In this document: one piece after another, positions 1-5,285 of the stretch | Numbering within the stretch: position 1 is the first letter of the stretch | Layout of the letters: each line of letters begins with the position of its first letter | NCBI GenBank assembly: GCA_964487155.1 | Contig: CAZAQB010000202.1 | Location: forward strand, 1-5,285 | DNA: 5,285 nucleotides | DNA from: CAZAQB01 sp964487155 | GTDB lineage: Bacteria > Pseudomonadota > Gammaproteobacteria > Nitrococcales > Nitrococcaceae | Reading direction: 5' to 3' | Made by a program: the position numbers and the translations under genes | The notes under the pieces: model-generated | Told to the model about the DNA's origin: nothing | Seen by the model: the letters and a program-made list of their open reading frames with translations, nothing else | Database searches by the model: none

Positions 1-1073
1 CAGGACCTCGTCGTCGTGCTGGCCATGATCGTGCTCTCGGCCATCGGGATCGGCGCGGCGGCCGAGGGCGGGGCCGGGCATGGCGGAGGGTCGGTCCTGA
101 CGGTGCTGATCTCGGGCGTTGCGATGGTCGCGCTCGTGGTGCTGTTCGTCCGCTACGTCGCCAACTCGCTCACTGAGCGTCTGGCGCGCGCCCCGGAACT
201 GCTGGTGATCTTCGCCATCGCGCAGGCGGCCATGTTCGCCGCGATCGGCGATTTCGTGGGGCTCGGCAAGGAGGTGGGCGGCCTTCTGGCCGGTGTTTCG
301 CTCGCCTCGACGCCCTACCGGGAGACCATCGCGGCGCGACTCGCGCCGTTGCGCGACTTCCTGCTTTTATTCTTCTTCATCGCGCTCGGCTCTGCCCTCG
401 ACCTGTCGCTGCTCGGCGCGCATGTGACCGGCGCCATTGTCTTCTCGCTGTTCGTGCTCGTCGGCAACCCGCTGATCGTGCTCGCGATCATGGCGGCGAT
501 GGGCTACCGCAAGCGGACCGGCTTCCTCGCCGGCCTGACGGTGGCGCAGATCAGCGAGTTCTCCCTGATCTTCGTGGCCATGGGCGTCTCGCTCGGCCAT
601 GTGCAGGAAGACGCGCTCGGCCTCGTCACCATGGTCGGGCTGGTGACCATCGCGGCCTCCACCTACATGATCACCTATTCCCACCCGCTCTATGCATTCG
701 CCGAGCCGCTTCTCGGCATCTTCGAGCGCAAGGGCACCCCGCGCGAGCCCTCCGAGGTCGATGCGCATCACGACGCAGGCTACAAGGTGATCATCTTCGG
801 GTTGGGGCGGTTCGGCACGGCCGTAGGGATGCGGCTCAAGAAGCGCGGAACCCGGGTGCTTGGAGTGGACTTCAACCCCCTTGCGGTGCGGCGCTGGCGC
901 GAGTTGGGCCTCGCCGCGGAGTTCGGCGATGCCACCGATCCCGAATTCGTGGCTGACCTGCCGTTGTCGGGTGCCGAATGGGTCGTCTCAACGGTCCCCA
1001 TCCATCCGACCGGGCTCAGCCACGAGGACACCCGCATGACGCTCATCCAGCTGACCCGCACCTCCGGCTTCAC
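1..1073 (+). CDS. CPA2-family cation:proton antiporter with TrkA-N (RCK) domain, partial at both ends
   Basis: Inner-membrane monovalent cation/H+ antiporter related to the KefB/KefC group; the exchanged ion (K+ or Na+) cannot be told from the sequence. The reading frame is open from base 1, so the true start lies upstream, and it runs into the N gap after 357 full codons. Visible residues (codon 1 = base 1) show hydrophobic helices at about 1-20, 31-54, 67-88, 120-138, 142-168 and 200-222. A CPA2-like stretch with a GGLLAG motif precedes the LRDFLLLFFFIALG helix, and an AQISEFS motif lies near 182-188. A charged linker follows. A Rossmann TrkA-N domain then begins at 261 with GLGRFG (267-272), the acidic residue D290 at the end of the second strand (VDFNP) and GDATDP at 309-314. 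This domain normally gates transport in response to a nucleotide or other ligand. The C-terminus is lost in the gap. Leucine codons favour CTC over CTG (22 against 18), unlike the genes to the right. The family is confident; substrate and regulation are unknown. Confidence 0.9.
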
Positions 1074-1173
1074 NNNNNNNNNNNNNNNNNNNNNNNNNNN
1101 NNNNNNNNNNNNNNNNNNNNNNNNNNNNNNNNNNNNNNNNNNNNNNNNNNNNNNNNNNNNNNNNNNNNNNNNN
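1074..1173. other. Assembly gap of 100 Ns
   Basis: Exactly 100 consecutive Ns, the conventional placeholder for a scaffold gap of unknown size. It removes the end of the antiporter gene and anything between it and the MetE-like gene. The open frame continuing after the gap to 1281 is Ala/Pro/Arg-rich and does not resemble the end of a TrkA domain, so it should not be read as the antiporter's C-terminus. Confidence 0.98.
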
Positions 1174-1208
1174 CCACCGGCGGGCGGTAGCGCTCCGGCC
1201 TCGCGGCG

Positions 1209-1233
1209 TGCAGCCGACGCGAAAGCGGCTGCA
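1209..1233. repeat. 8-bp inverted repeat (hairpin) upstream of the MetE-like gene
   Basis: TGCAGCCG at 1209-1216 is perfectly complementary to CGGCTGCA at 1226-1233, around a 9-nt loop (1217-1225, ACGCGAAAG). It lies 44 nt before the chosen start codon at 1278. No T-run follows it. It could be the terminator of a gene lost in the gap, a leader hairpin or operator of the MetE-like gene, or a REP-type unit, since its loop contains GCGAA like the repeats further right. None of these can be decided from one copy. Confidence 0.45.
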
Positions 1234-1263
1234 GACCCCTATGCTTGGGCTACACATGCCCCT

Positions 1264-1268
1264 GGGAG
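1264..1268 (+). promoter_or_regulatory. Ribosome binding site of the MetE-like gene
   Basis: GGGAG sits 9 nt before the ATG at 1278, a normal Shine-Dalgarno spacing. It decides the start in favour of this ATG over an in-frame TTG at 1245, which has no comparable site and would add eleven residues unlike the family's N-terminus. Confidence 0.6.
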
Positions 1269-1277
1269 AGCGCCACC

Positions 1278-2387
1278 ATGACCGCAATCCGGGCCGACGT
1301 GGTTGGCAGTCTGCTGCGGCCGGGCTGGCTGCTGAACGCGCGCCAGAAGTACGCCGCCGGCGGGCTCGGTCAGGCCGCCTTCAAGCACATCGAGGATCGC
1401 GCGGTCGATAGCGCGGTGGCCCTGCAGGAGGCGGCCGGGGTTGACGCCGTCACCGACGGCGAGATGCGCCGGCTGTCCTTCCAGAGCCAGCTGGTGGCGG
1501 CGGTCGAGGGCTTCGGCGACTGGAACCTGGATGCCTTCGTCTGGGGCCGCTGGCATGGCGATGGGGCCCGTGGCGACTGGGAGCGGGACCGGCCCGAGGG
1601 CCTGGCGGTCACCGGGCCGCTGCGGCGCAGGCGCTCGCTGGCTGCCGAAGAGTACGTCTACCTGCGCGCTCGCACCGGCCGGGTGGCCAAGGTGACGCTG
1701 CCGAGCCCGGGGCTGTTCGCCAACTTCTGGTCGCCGGATGCTTCCACCGGGGCCTACCCGACGCTGGCCGAGTTCCTCGGCGACGTGGCGGCCATCCTGC
1801 GCGCCGAGGTGGAGGAGCTGGCCGGGTATGGAGCGACCTACATCCAGCTTGATGCGCCCCACTACCCGCTGCTGCTGGACGCCGCCACCCGGGCCTTCTA
1901 CGAGGCGCGTGGCTGGTCGGTGGACGACTGGCTCGCACTGGGCGTGGAGCTCGACAACCGGGTGATGGCGGCCATCGACGGAGTTACGTTCGGCCTCCAC
2001 CTGTGCCGCGGCAACCAGGCGAGCCGCTGGCTGGTGGCCGGCGACTATGCGCCCATCGCCGATGCCATCTTCGCCGGCACCGCCGCCGAGCGCCTGCTGC
2101 TGGAGTACGACGACGAGCGCTCCGGCGGGTTCGAGCCGCTGGCCCGGGTGCCCGCCGGCAAGAGCGTCGTGCTGGGGCTGGTCTCGTCCAAGCATGGCCG
2201 CCTGGAGGATCCCGACGAGCTGCTGCGCGCCATCGACGCCGCCGCCCGGCACGTCGACCCTGGCCGGCTGGCGCTGTCGACCCAGTGCGGCTTCGGCACC
2301 TCGGTGCTCGGCAACGACCTCACCGTGGACCAGCAGGCGGACAAGCTGCGGCTGGTCGCCGACGTCGCCCGCCGGGCATGGGGCTGA
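1278..2387 (+). CDS. Cobalamin-independent methionine synthase (MetE C-terminal domain) family protein
   Basis: A 369-aa protein corresponding to the catalytic zinc barrel of MetE, without the N-terminal half found in full-length MetE (about 750 aa). Family members move a methyl or related group onto a zinc-bound thiol, with homocysteine as acceptor in MetE. The start at ATG 1278 puts VVGSLLRP, a typical family opening, at residues 8-15. Other landmarks are TDGE (59-62), LPSP (141-144) and IQLDAP (189-194), where D192 aligns by eye with the substrate-binding Asp of MetE's IQxDE motif. The zinc ligands all appear present: H241 and C243 in GLHLCRGN, E276 in LLLEYDDE and C337 in TQCGFG. The protein is probably cytosolic and soluble. 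The length and HxC...C pattern also fit YxjG/YxjH-like proteins, corrinoid-dependent core-MetE enzymes and epoxyalkane:coenzyme M transferases, so the acceptor and donor are open. No partner gene is adjacent. Leucine is CTG in 36 of 44 cases, a strong bias. Family assignment is firm; exact reaction unknown. Confidence 0.88.
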   Translation: MTAIRADVVGSLLRPGWLLNARQKYAAGGLGQAAFKHIEDRAVDSAVALQEAAGVDAVTDGEMRRLSFQSQLVAAVEGFGDWNLDAFVWGRWHGDGARGDWERDRPEGLAVTGPLRRRRSLAAEEYVYLRARTGRVAKVTLPSPGLFANFWSPDASTGAYPTLAEFLGDVAAILRAEVEELAGYGATYIQLDAPHYPLLLDAATRAFYEARGWSVDDWLALGVELDNRVMAAIDGVTFGLHLCRGNQASRWLVAGDYAPIADAIFAGTAAERLLLEYDDERSGGFEPLARVPAGKSVVLGLVSSKHGRLEDPDELLRAIDAAARHVDPGRLALSTQCGFGTSVLGNDLTVDQQADKLRLVADVARRAWG

Positions 2388-2400
2388 CGTCGACCGCGGT

Positions 2401-2421
2401 CCGGGTGTGGAACCCACCCGG
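2401..2421 (+). terminator. Terminator-like hairpin after the MetE-like gene
   Basis: CCGGGTG (2401-2407) pairs perfectly with CACCCGG (2415-2421) around a 7-nt loop, starting 13 nt after the stop codon. The position suits a terminator, but no T-tract follows, so it may only be a 3'-end stabilising hairpin or the outer edge of the adjacent repeat element. Confidence 0.4.
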
Positions 2422-2439
2422 CGCGCATCGAAGCCCGCC

Positions 2440-2466
2440 GCAGGGCACGTTGCGCAGAAACGTGCC
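2440..2466 (+). repeat. REP-like unit, left hairpin of copy A
   Basis: Head tetramer GCAG (2440-2443; GTAG in copy B) is followed directly by an 8-bp perfect stem, GGCACGTT (2444-2451) with AACGTGCC (2459-2466), and the 7-nt loop GCGCAGA. The C2448-G2462 pair is replaced by G-C in copy B, a compensatory change that supports real pairing. Confidence 0.75.
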
Positions 2467-2546
2467 ATTGGGCGGTGATGTGGGCCTCTCGGGTTGGGCC
2501 CGGTACGAGGGTGGAGATCGCCGCCTTGGCGGTTGCTACGCCGGCC

Positions 2547-2574
2547 CCCACGTTTCTTCGCAACGTGGGTCTAC
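2547..2574 (-). repeat. REP-like unit, right hairpin of copy A
   Basis: CCCACGTT (2547-2554) pairs with AACGTGGG (2562-2569) around loop TCTTCGC, followed by one base and then CTAC (2571-2574). Read on the minus strand this is GTAG, one base, then a hairpin with loop GCGAAGA, so it is the same unit as the left hairpin in the opposite direction. Confidence 0.75.
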
Positions 2575-2590
2575 GGCAACGGCAACGGCG
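2573..2590. repeat. Short tandem hexamer repeat
   Basis: Three adjacent 6-nt units, ACGGCA, ACGGCA and ACGGCG, at the right edge of repeat copy A. Copy B lacks this expansion, so it is a local slippage product and probably has no function. Confidence 0.5.
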
Positions 2591-2605
2591 GCCACCGGAG
2601 CCCCC

Positions 2606-2630
2606 TGTGGGAGCGGCGCCCTCGCCGCGA
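2606..2630 (+). repeat. Second type of REP-like hairpin
   Basis: GTGG head (2607-2610), then GA and a 6-bp perfect stem, GCGGCG (2613-2618) with CGCCGC (2623-2628), around loop CCCT, ending in GA. This G(T/A)GGGAGCGGC...GCCGCGA plan is the common REP style of many gammaproteobacteria and differs in stem and loop from the units in copies A and B. It occurs once in the window. Confidence 0.6.
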
Positions 2631-2741
2631 TGCGCGCCGGATGAGTGGCACACGGCCGCAGCGACTGTATTGAATCACCTTCTCGGGCTCAGGCACGCTT
2701 GTTCCGGACATCGGCTCACCCGTAGGCTTGGCCCCAGGATG

Positions 2742-2755
2742 GCGCCGGCCGGCGC
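2742..2755. promoter_or_regulatory. 14-bp perfect palindrome upstream of the selD fusion
   Basis: GCGCCGGCCGGCGC is fully self-complementary and ends 32 nt before the ATG at 2788, in the expected 5' untranslated or promoter-proximal region. It could be an operator or a 5' leader hairpin. In DNA this rich in G and C such palindromes also arise by chance, so the assignment is tentative. Confidence 0.25.
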
Positions 2756-2775
2756 TTGCCCCCTACTCGACTGCC

Positions 2776-2778
2776 AGG
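2776..2778 (+). promoter_or_regulatory. Weak ribosome binding site of the selD fusion
   Basis: AGG (within CAGGCG) lies 9 nt before ATG 2788. It is only a partial Shine-Dalgarno match, but this is the first ATG of the frame. The only earlier in-frame candidate is a TTG at 2728, which would add twenty residues rich in Arg and Pro ahead of the flavin-binding strand. Confidence 0.4.
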
Positions 2779-2787
2779 CGCATCTGC

Positions 2788-5067
2788 ATGCAAGGCTCGG
2801 AGCAGCCGGTTCTTCGCGACATCGTGCTCATCGGCGGCGGCCATAGCCACGTCGCCGTGTTGAAGCGCTTCGGCATGCGGCCGGTGCCCGGCGTGCGGCT
2901 GACGCTGATCTGCCGCGACACCCACACGCCGTACTCCGGCATGCTGCCGGGCTACGTCGCCGGCCACTACGGCTACGACGAGGTGCACATCGACCTGCGC
3001 CGGCTGTGCGAGTTCGCCGGCGCGCGCTTCTTCCGCGACGAGGCGGTGGGCCTCGACCGCGGCGCCCGGAAAGTCAGCTGCCGGGGCCGCCCGCCGGTTC
3101 CCTACGACCTGCTTTCCATCAACATCGGCTCGACGCCCCAGCTCCAGCAGGTCGCCGGTGCCGCCGAGCACGCCGTGCCGGTCAAGCCAATCAATCGCTT
3201 CGACCGGCGCTGGCAGGCGCTGCTCAGCCGGGTGCGCGAGCATCCGGGCCGCACCCGCATCGCCGTGGTGGGTGCGGGCGCCGGCGGCGTCGAACTGACG
3301 CTGGCGATGCAGTACCGGCTGCGCAACGAGCTGGTGCGCCAGGGGCGCGATCCCGACGAACTGGAACTGGATCTGTTCAACGCCGGCCCGCGCATCCTGC
3401 CGACCCACAATCGCCGGGTGCAGGGTTGGTTCGAGCGCACCCTCAACGAGCGCGGCGTGCGGGTGCACAACGACGCCGAAGTCCGCGAGGTGGCGCAGCG
3501 TTGCCTGCAGGCAGCCGGCGGCAAGTCGGTTGAGGTCGACGAGATCGTCTGGGTGACCCAGGCCGGCGGCGCGCCCTGGCTCGCCGAGACCGGCCTGGAG
3601 CTGGACGCCAACGGCTTCATCCAGGTGCGCGAGACCCTGCAGACCACCACTGACGAGCAGGTGTTCGCCGCCGGCGACATCGCCACGATGGTCAATCACC
3701 CGCGGCCCAAGTCCGGGGTGTTCGCGGTGCGCCAGGGGCCGCCGCTGGCGCGCAACCTGCGGCGCCTGGTGCAGGGCCGGCGCCCCCGGCCCTTCAAGCC
3801 GCAGAAGGACTGGCTGGCGCTGATCAGCACCGGCGACCGCTATGCGGTGGCCTCCCGGGGGCGGATCGGCTTCGCGGGCGCCTGGGTGTGGCGCTGGAAG
3901 GACTCGATCGACCGCCGCTTCATGGCCAAGTACAGTGAGCTGCCGCCCATGGAGGAGGAGTCCGGGGAGCACACCCGGCACGCGGTGCAGCTGCAGGGCG
4001 AGGAGGCCCAGCAGGCCATCTCGGCGGTGGCGATGCGCTGCGGTGGCTGTGGCGCCAAGGTCGGGGCGAGCACCTTGTCCAGCGCCCTCGGTCAGCTCCA
4101 GCCGGTGCAGCGCGACGACGTGATCATCGGCCTGCATGCCCCGGACGACGCGGCCGTCGTGCGGGTGCCCCCGGGCAAGGCCGTGGTGCACACGGTGGAC
4201 TTCTTCCGCGCCTTCATCGCCGATCCCTACGTATTCGGCCAGGTGGCCGCCAACCACGCCCTGGGCGATATCTTCGCCATGGGCGCGGAGGCGCAGACGG
4301 CGACGGCGATCGCCACGGTCCCGCCCGGCCTCGAGCGCAAGATCGAGGACACCGTCTACCAGCTCATGTCCGGGGCCATGCAAGTGCTGAACGAGGCCAA
4401 CTGCGCCCTGGTGGGTGGCCACACCGGCGAGGGCGCCGAGCTGGCCCTGGGCTTCGCCGTGAACGGGTTGATCGACGACGATCCGGGCTCGATCCTGCGC
4501 AAGGGCGGCATGCGCTCGGGCGATGTGCTCCTCATCACCAAGGCCCTGGGCACCGGCACCCTGTTCGCGGCCCACCCCAAGCTCGCCGCCCGCGGGCGCT
4601 GGATCGACAACGCGCTCGCCTCGATGATCCAGTCGAACCGGCAGGCCGCCGAGTGCCTGCATGGGTTCGGCGCCAGTGCCTGCACCGACATCACCGGCTT
4701 CGGCCTGCTCGGCCACCTGGTGGAGATGACCCGGCCGTCCGGCGTCGACGCCGAGATCGACCTCGCGGCGCTGCCGGTGCTGGACGGGGCGGAGGAAACC
4801 GTGCGTGCCGGCGTGCTGAGCTCCCTGCAGCCGGCCAACGTGCGCCTGCGCCGGGCCCTGCGCAACCAGGCGCAGATGCTGGACCATCCCCGCTACCCGC
4901 TGCTGTTCGACCCGCAGACGGCGGGCGGGTTACTCGCCTCGGTGCCGGCGGACCGGGCCGATGCCTGCCTGGAGCGCCTGCGCGAGCTGGGCTACACCCG
5001 GGCGGCGAAGATCGGCCGGGTGACCGAGCAGGGAGAGGCCCTTGAGCCGATCATGCTCCATGGCTGA
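2788..5067 (+). CDS. selD: Bifunctional NDH-2-like FAD/NAD(P)H oxidoreductase - selenide, water dikinase SelD
   Basis: A 759-aa fusion. Residues 1-382 form a pyridine-nucleotide-disulfide-type flavoprotein: FAD-binding DIVLIGGGHSHV (11-22), TPYSGMLPG (47-55), a second Rossmann motif VVGAGAGGVEL (160-170) for NAD(P)H, and the FAD-contacting AAGD (294-297). Its cysteines (42, 74, 98, 239) form no CxxxxC redox pair, so it is NDH-2-like rather than a true disulfide reductase. An acidic linker (about 383-410) leads to SelD (about 411-759, close to the 347 aa of E. coli SelD), which makes selenophosphate from selenide and ATP, releasing AMP and phosphate. SelD landmarks are CGAK (421-424), DDAAV (453-457), DFFRAFIADP (471-480), GDIFAMG (493-499), GGHTGEGAE (543-551), TDITGFGLLGHL (633-644) and DPQTAGGLL (708-716). 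C421 and K424 match the essential Cys17 and Lys20 of E. coli; the dispensable Cys19 is Ala423. C421 is encoded by TGT, not by a selenocysteine TGA. This fusion is a known architecture; the flavoprotein's substrate is not established. No selA, selB or mnmH is in the window. Confidence 0.95.
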   Translation: MQGSEQPVLRDIVLIGGGHSHVAVLKRFGMRPVPGVRLTLICRDTHTPYSGMLPGYVAGHYGYDEVHIDLRRLCEFAGARFFRDEAVGLDRGARKVSCRGRPPVPYDLLSINIGSTPQLQQVAGAAEHAVPVKPINRFDRRWQALLSRVREHPGRTRIAVVGAGAGGVELTLAMQYRLRNELVRQGRDPDELELDLFNAGPRILPTHNRRVQGWFERTLNERGVRVHNDAEVREVAQRCLQAAGGKSVEVDEIVWVTQAGGAPWLAETGLELDANGFIQVRETLQTTTDEQVFAAGDIATMVNHPRPKSGVFAVRQGPPLARNLRRLVQGRRPRPFKPQKDWLALISTGDRYAVASRGRIGFAGAWVWRWKDSIDRRFMAKYSELPPMEEESGEHTRHAVQLQGEEAQQAISAVAMRCGGCGAKVGASTLSSALGQLQPVQRDDVIIGLHAPDDAAVVRVPPGKAVVHTVDFFRAFIADPYVFGQVAANHALGDIFAMGAEAQTATAIATVPPGLERKIEDTVYQLMSGAMQVLNEANCALVGGHTGEGAELALGFAVNGLIDDDPGSILRKGGMRSGDVLLITKALGTGTLFAAHPKLAARGRWIDNALASMIQSNRQAAECLHGFGASACTDITGFGLLGHLVEMTRPSGVDAEIDLAALPVLDGAEETVRAGVLSSLQPANVRLRRALRNQAQMLDHPRYPLLFDPQTAGGLLASVPADRADACLERLRELGYTRAAKIGRVTEQGEALEPIMLHG

Positions 5068-5138
5068 GGCGGTGTTCAGGAAAAGCGCGATGCCGGACCC
5101 GCGAGTGGGGGTGCCGCCCGGCCCGAGCGTAGCCCGCT

Positions 5139-5165
5139 GTAGGGCAGGTTGCGAAGAAACCTGCC
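5139..5165 (+). repeat. REP-like unit, left hairpin of copy B
   Basis: GTAG head (5139-5142) directly followed by an 8-bp perfect stem, GGCAGGTT (5143-5150) with AACCTGCC (5158-5165), and loop GCGAAGA. Compared with copy A, the G5147-C5161 pair is swapped while pairing is kept. Confidence 0.78.
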
Positions 5166-5245
5166 ACCGGGCGGTGGCATGGATGCCTCGGTCTGGGCCT
5201 GGCCGGGGCTCGGGAACGACGGCCTTGGCGCTTGCTACGCCGGCT

Positions 5246-5273
5246 CCCACGTTTCTTCGCAACGTGGGGCTAC
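5246..5273 (-). repeat. REP-like unit, right hairpin of copy B
   Basis: CCCACGTT (5246-5253) pairs with AACGTGGG (5261-5268) around loop TCTTCGC, then one base and CTAC (5270-5273), the inverted GTAG head. The stem and loop are identical to the right hairpin of copy A. Confidence 0.78.
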
Positions 5274-5285
5274 GGCGGGCGGTGC

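Larger units (their letters stand above)
2433..2574. repeat. Composite REP/BIME-like repeat, copy A
   Basis: A 142-nt block that aligns base for base, without gaps, with 5132-5273 (constant offset 2699; 109 of 142 identical by hand count). Both ends are conserved and the middle (about 2474-2522) is diverged. It has a left hairpin on the + strand and a right hairpin in inverted orientation, which is the layout of bacterial interspersed mosaic elements built from paired REP units. The two ends are near-perfect inverted repeats over 13 nt (2449-2461 against 2552-2564, one mismatch). An internal CTAC (2536-2539) beside the short dyad CCGCCTTGGCGG may mark a third, weaker unit. Weaker similarity between the copies may extend left to about 2417. 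It lies 213 nt upstream of the selD-fusion start. No coding potential is seen. Confidence 0.8.
2388..2787. other. 400-nt intergenic region with a repeat cluster
   Basis: Non-coding stretch between the MetE-like gene and the selD fusion. From left to right it holds a 7-bp hairpin (2401-2421), composite repeat copy A (2433-2574), a short hexamer repeat (2573-2590), a second type of REP-like hairpin (2606-2630), a small AT-richer patch (2664-2675) and a perfect 14-bp palindrome (2742-2755). Open frames through it are arginine/alanine-rich and look like chance products of high GC. I found no convincing -35/-10 pair, although the selD promoter is expected between about 2631 and 2787. Confidence 0.7.
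5132..5273. repeat. Composite REP/BIME-like repeat, copy B
   Basis: Second copy of the 142-nt block, starting 64 nt after the selD-fusion stop codon. The left and right hairpins keep the same spacing as in copy A. The last 52 nt are nearly identical (49 of 52), while the central part (about 5173-5221) is much less conserved. The 13-nt ends GTTGCGAAGAAAC (5148-5160) and GTTTCTTCGCAAC (5251-5263) are exact reverse complements, so the whole element could also fold end to end. An extra GTAG occurs at 5129-5132 and a CTAC at 5235-5238. It may act as the 3' end or terminator structure of the selD message. The 64 nt between the stop codon and this block show no other convincing signal. Confidence 0.8.

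Noticed and set aside
1174..1191. Right edge of the gap resembling part of repeat copy B (near 5164-5179)
   Set aside because: Only a short GC-rich stretch matches and an indel is needed. The hairpin core of the repeat is absent, so it is not evidence that a repeat caused the gap.
1174..1281. Apparent C-terminal continuation of the antiporter after the gap
   Set aside because: The frame stays open only because Ns carry no stop. The residues after the gap are Ala/Pro/Arg-rich, overlap the start of the next gene and do not resemble a TrkA-N or TrkA-C domain.
1239..2468. 409-codon open frame on the minus strand opposite the MetE-like gene
   Set aside because: Composition is low-complexity (Ala, Gly, His, Gln), it has no domain, and the + strand frame has clear family motifs and zinc ligands.
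2646..2660. TGGCAC followed by CGCA, resembling a sigma-54 (-24/-12) promoter
   Set aside because: The interval between the GG (2647-2648) and the GC (2658-2659) is 9 nt, one short of the required 10, and the -12 element lacks the TT before GC.
2666..2728. Possible sigma-70 elements upstream of selD (TTGAAT at 2670-2675, TTGTTC at 2699-2704)
   Set aside because: Neither has a reasonable -10 hexamer at 16-18 nt spacing; the matches are no better than chance.
2388..2787. CRISPR array or phage attachment site in the repeat cluster
   Set aside because: The repeats are hairpin units in inverted pairs, without regularly spaced direct repeats or unique spacers, and no tRNA gene or integrase is present.
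4039..4059. Selenocysteine codon in the SelD active site
   Set aside because: The catalytic residue is encoded by TGT (4048-4050) and there is no in-frame TGA before 5065.
2716..4887. 723-codon open frame on the minus strand opposite the selD fusion
   Set aside because: It is His/Gly/Ala/Arg-rich with no recognisable domain and mirrors the GC-rich third positions of the well-supported + strand gene. Long antisense frames of this kind are expected at this GC content.

Overview
This is a GC-rich bacterial window, most likely from a proteobacterium. A gammaproteobacterium is favoured for the part right of the gap, because GTAG-headed REP-type hairpins and a selenide-water dikinase fused to an NDH-2-like flavoprotein both fit that group. 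This is an inference from gene and repeat style, not a proven taxonomy. A run of exactly 100 Ns (1074-1173) shows that the sequence is a draft scaffold joining two contigs.

Layout, all genes on the + strand: (1) 1-1073, a CPA2-type cation:proton antiporter with a C-terminal TrkA-N/RCK nucleotide-binding domain, cut by the window start and by the gap; (2) the assembly gap; (3) a 104-nt leader with an 8-bp hairpin, then 1278-2387, a 369-aa stand-alone catalytic-domain homologue of cobalamin-independent methionine synthase with an apparently intact zinc site; (4) a 400-nt intergenic region (2388-2787) holding a terminator-like hairpin, a 142-nt composite REP/BIME-like repeat (copy A), a second kind of REP-like hairpin and a 14-bp perfect palindrome; (5) 2788-5067, a 759-aa fusion of an FAD/NAD(P)H oxidoreductase with SelD; (6) a second copy (B) of the 142-nt repeat at 5132-5273.

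The three genes do not form an obvious pathway. SelD makes selenophosphate for selenocysteine synthesis or tRNA 2-selenouridine formation, the MetE-like protein probably carries out a zinc-dependent methyl or thiol transfer, and the antiporter is an unrelated membrane transporter. The selD fusion appears to be a single-gene transcription unit, bracketed by repeat copies A and B.

The best structural signal is that repeat pair. The two copies align without gaps over 142 nt (109/142 identical, counted by hand). Each carries two inverted GTAG-type hairpins around a shared core, GTTGCGAAGAAAC, and the left hairpin shows a compensatory base-pair change between copies. I saw no clear new enzymatic system. 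Leucine codon use differs strongly across the gap, so the antiporter's linkage to the rest of the scaffold should be treated with caution.
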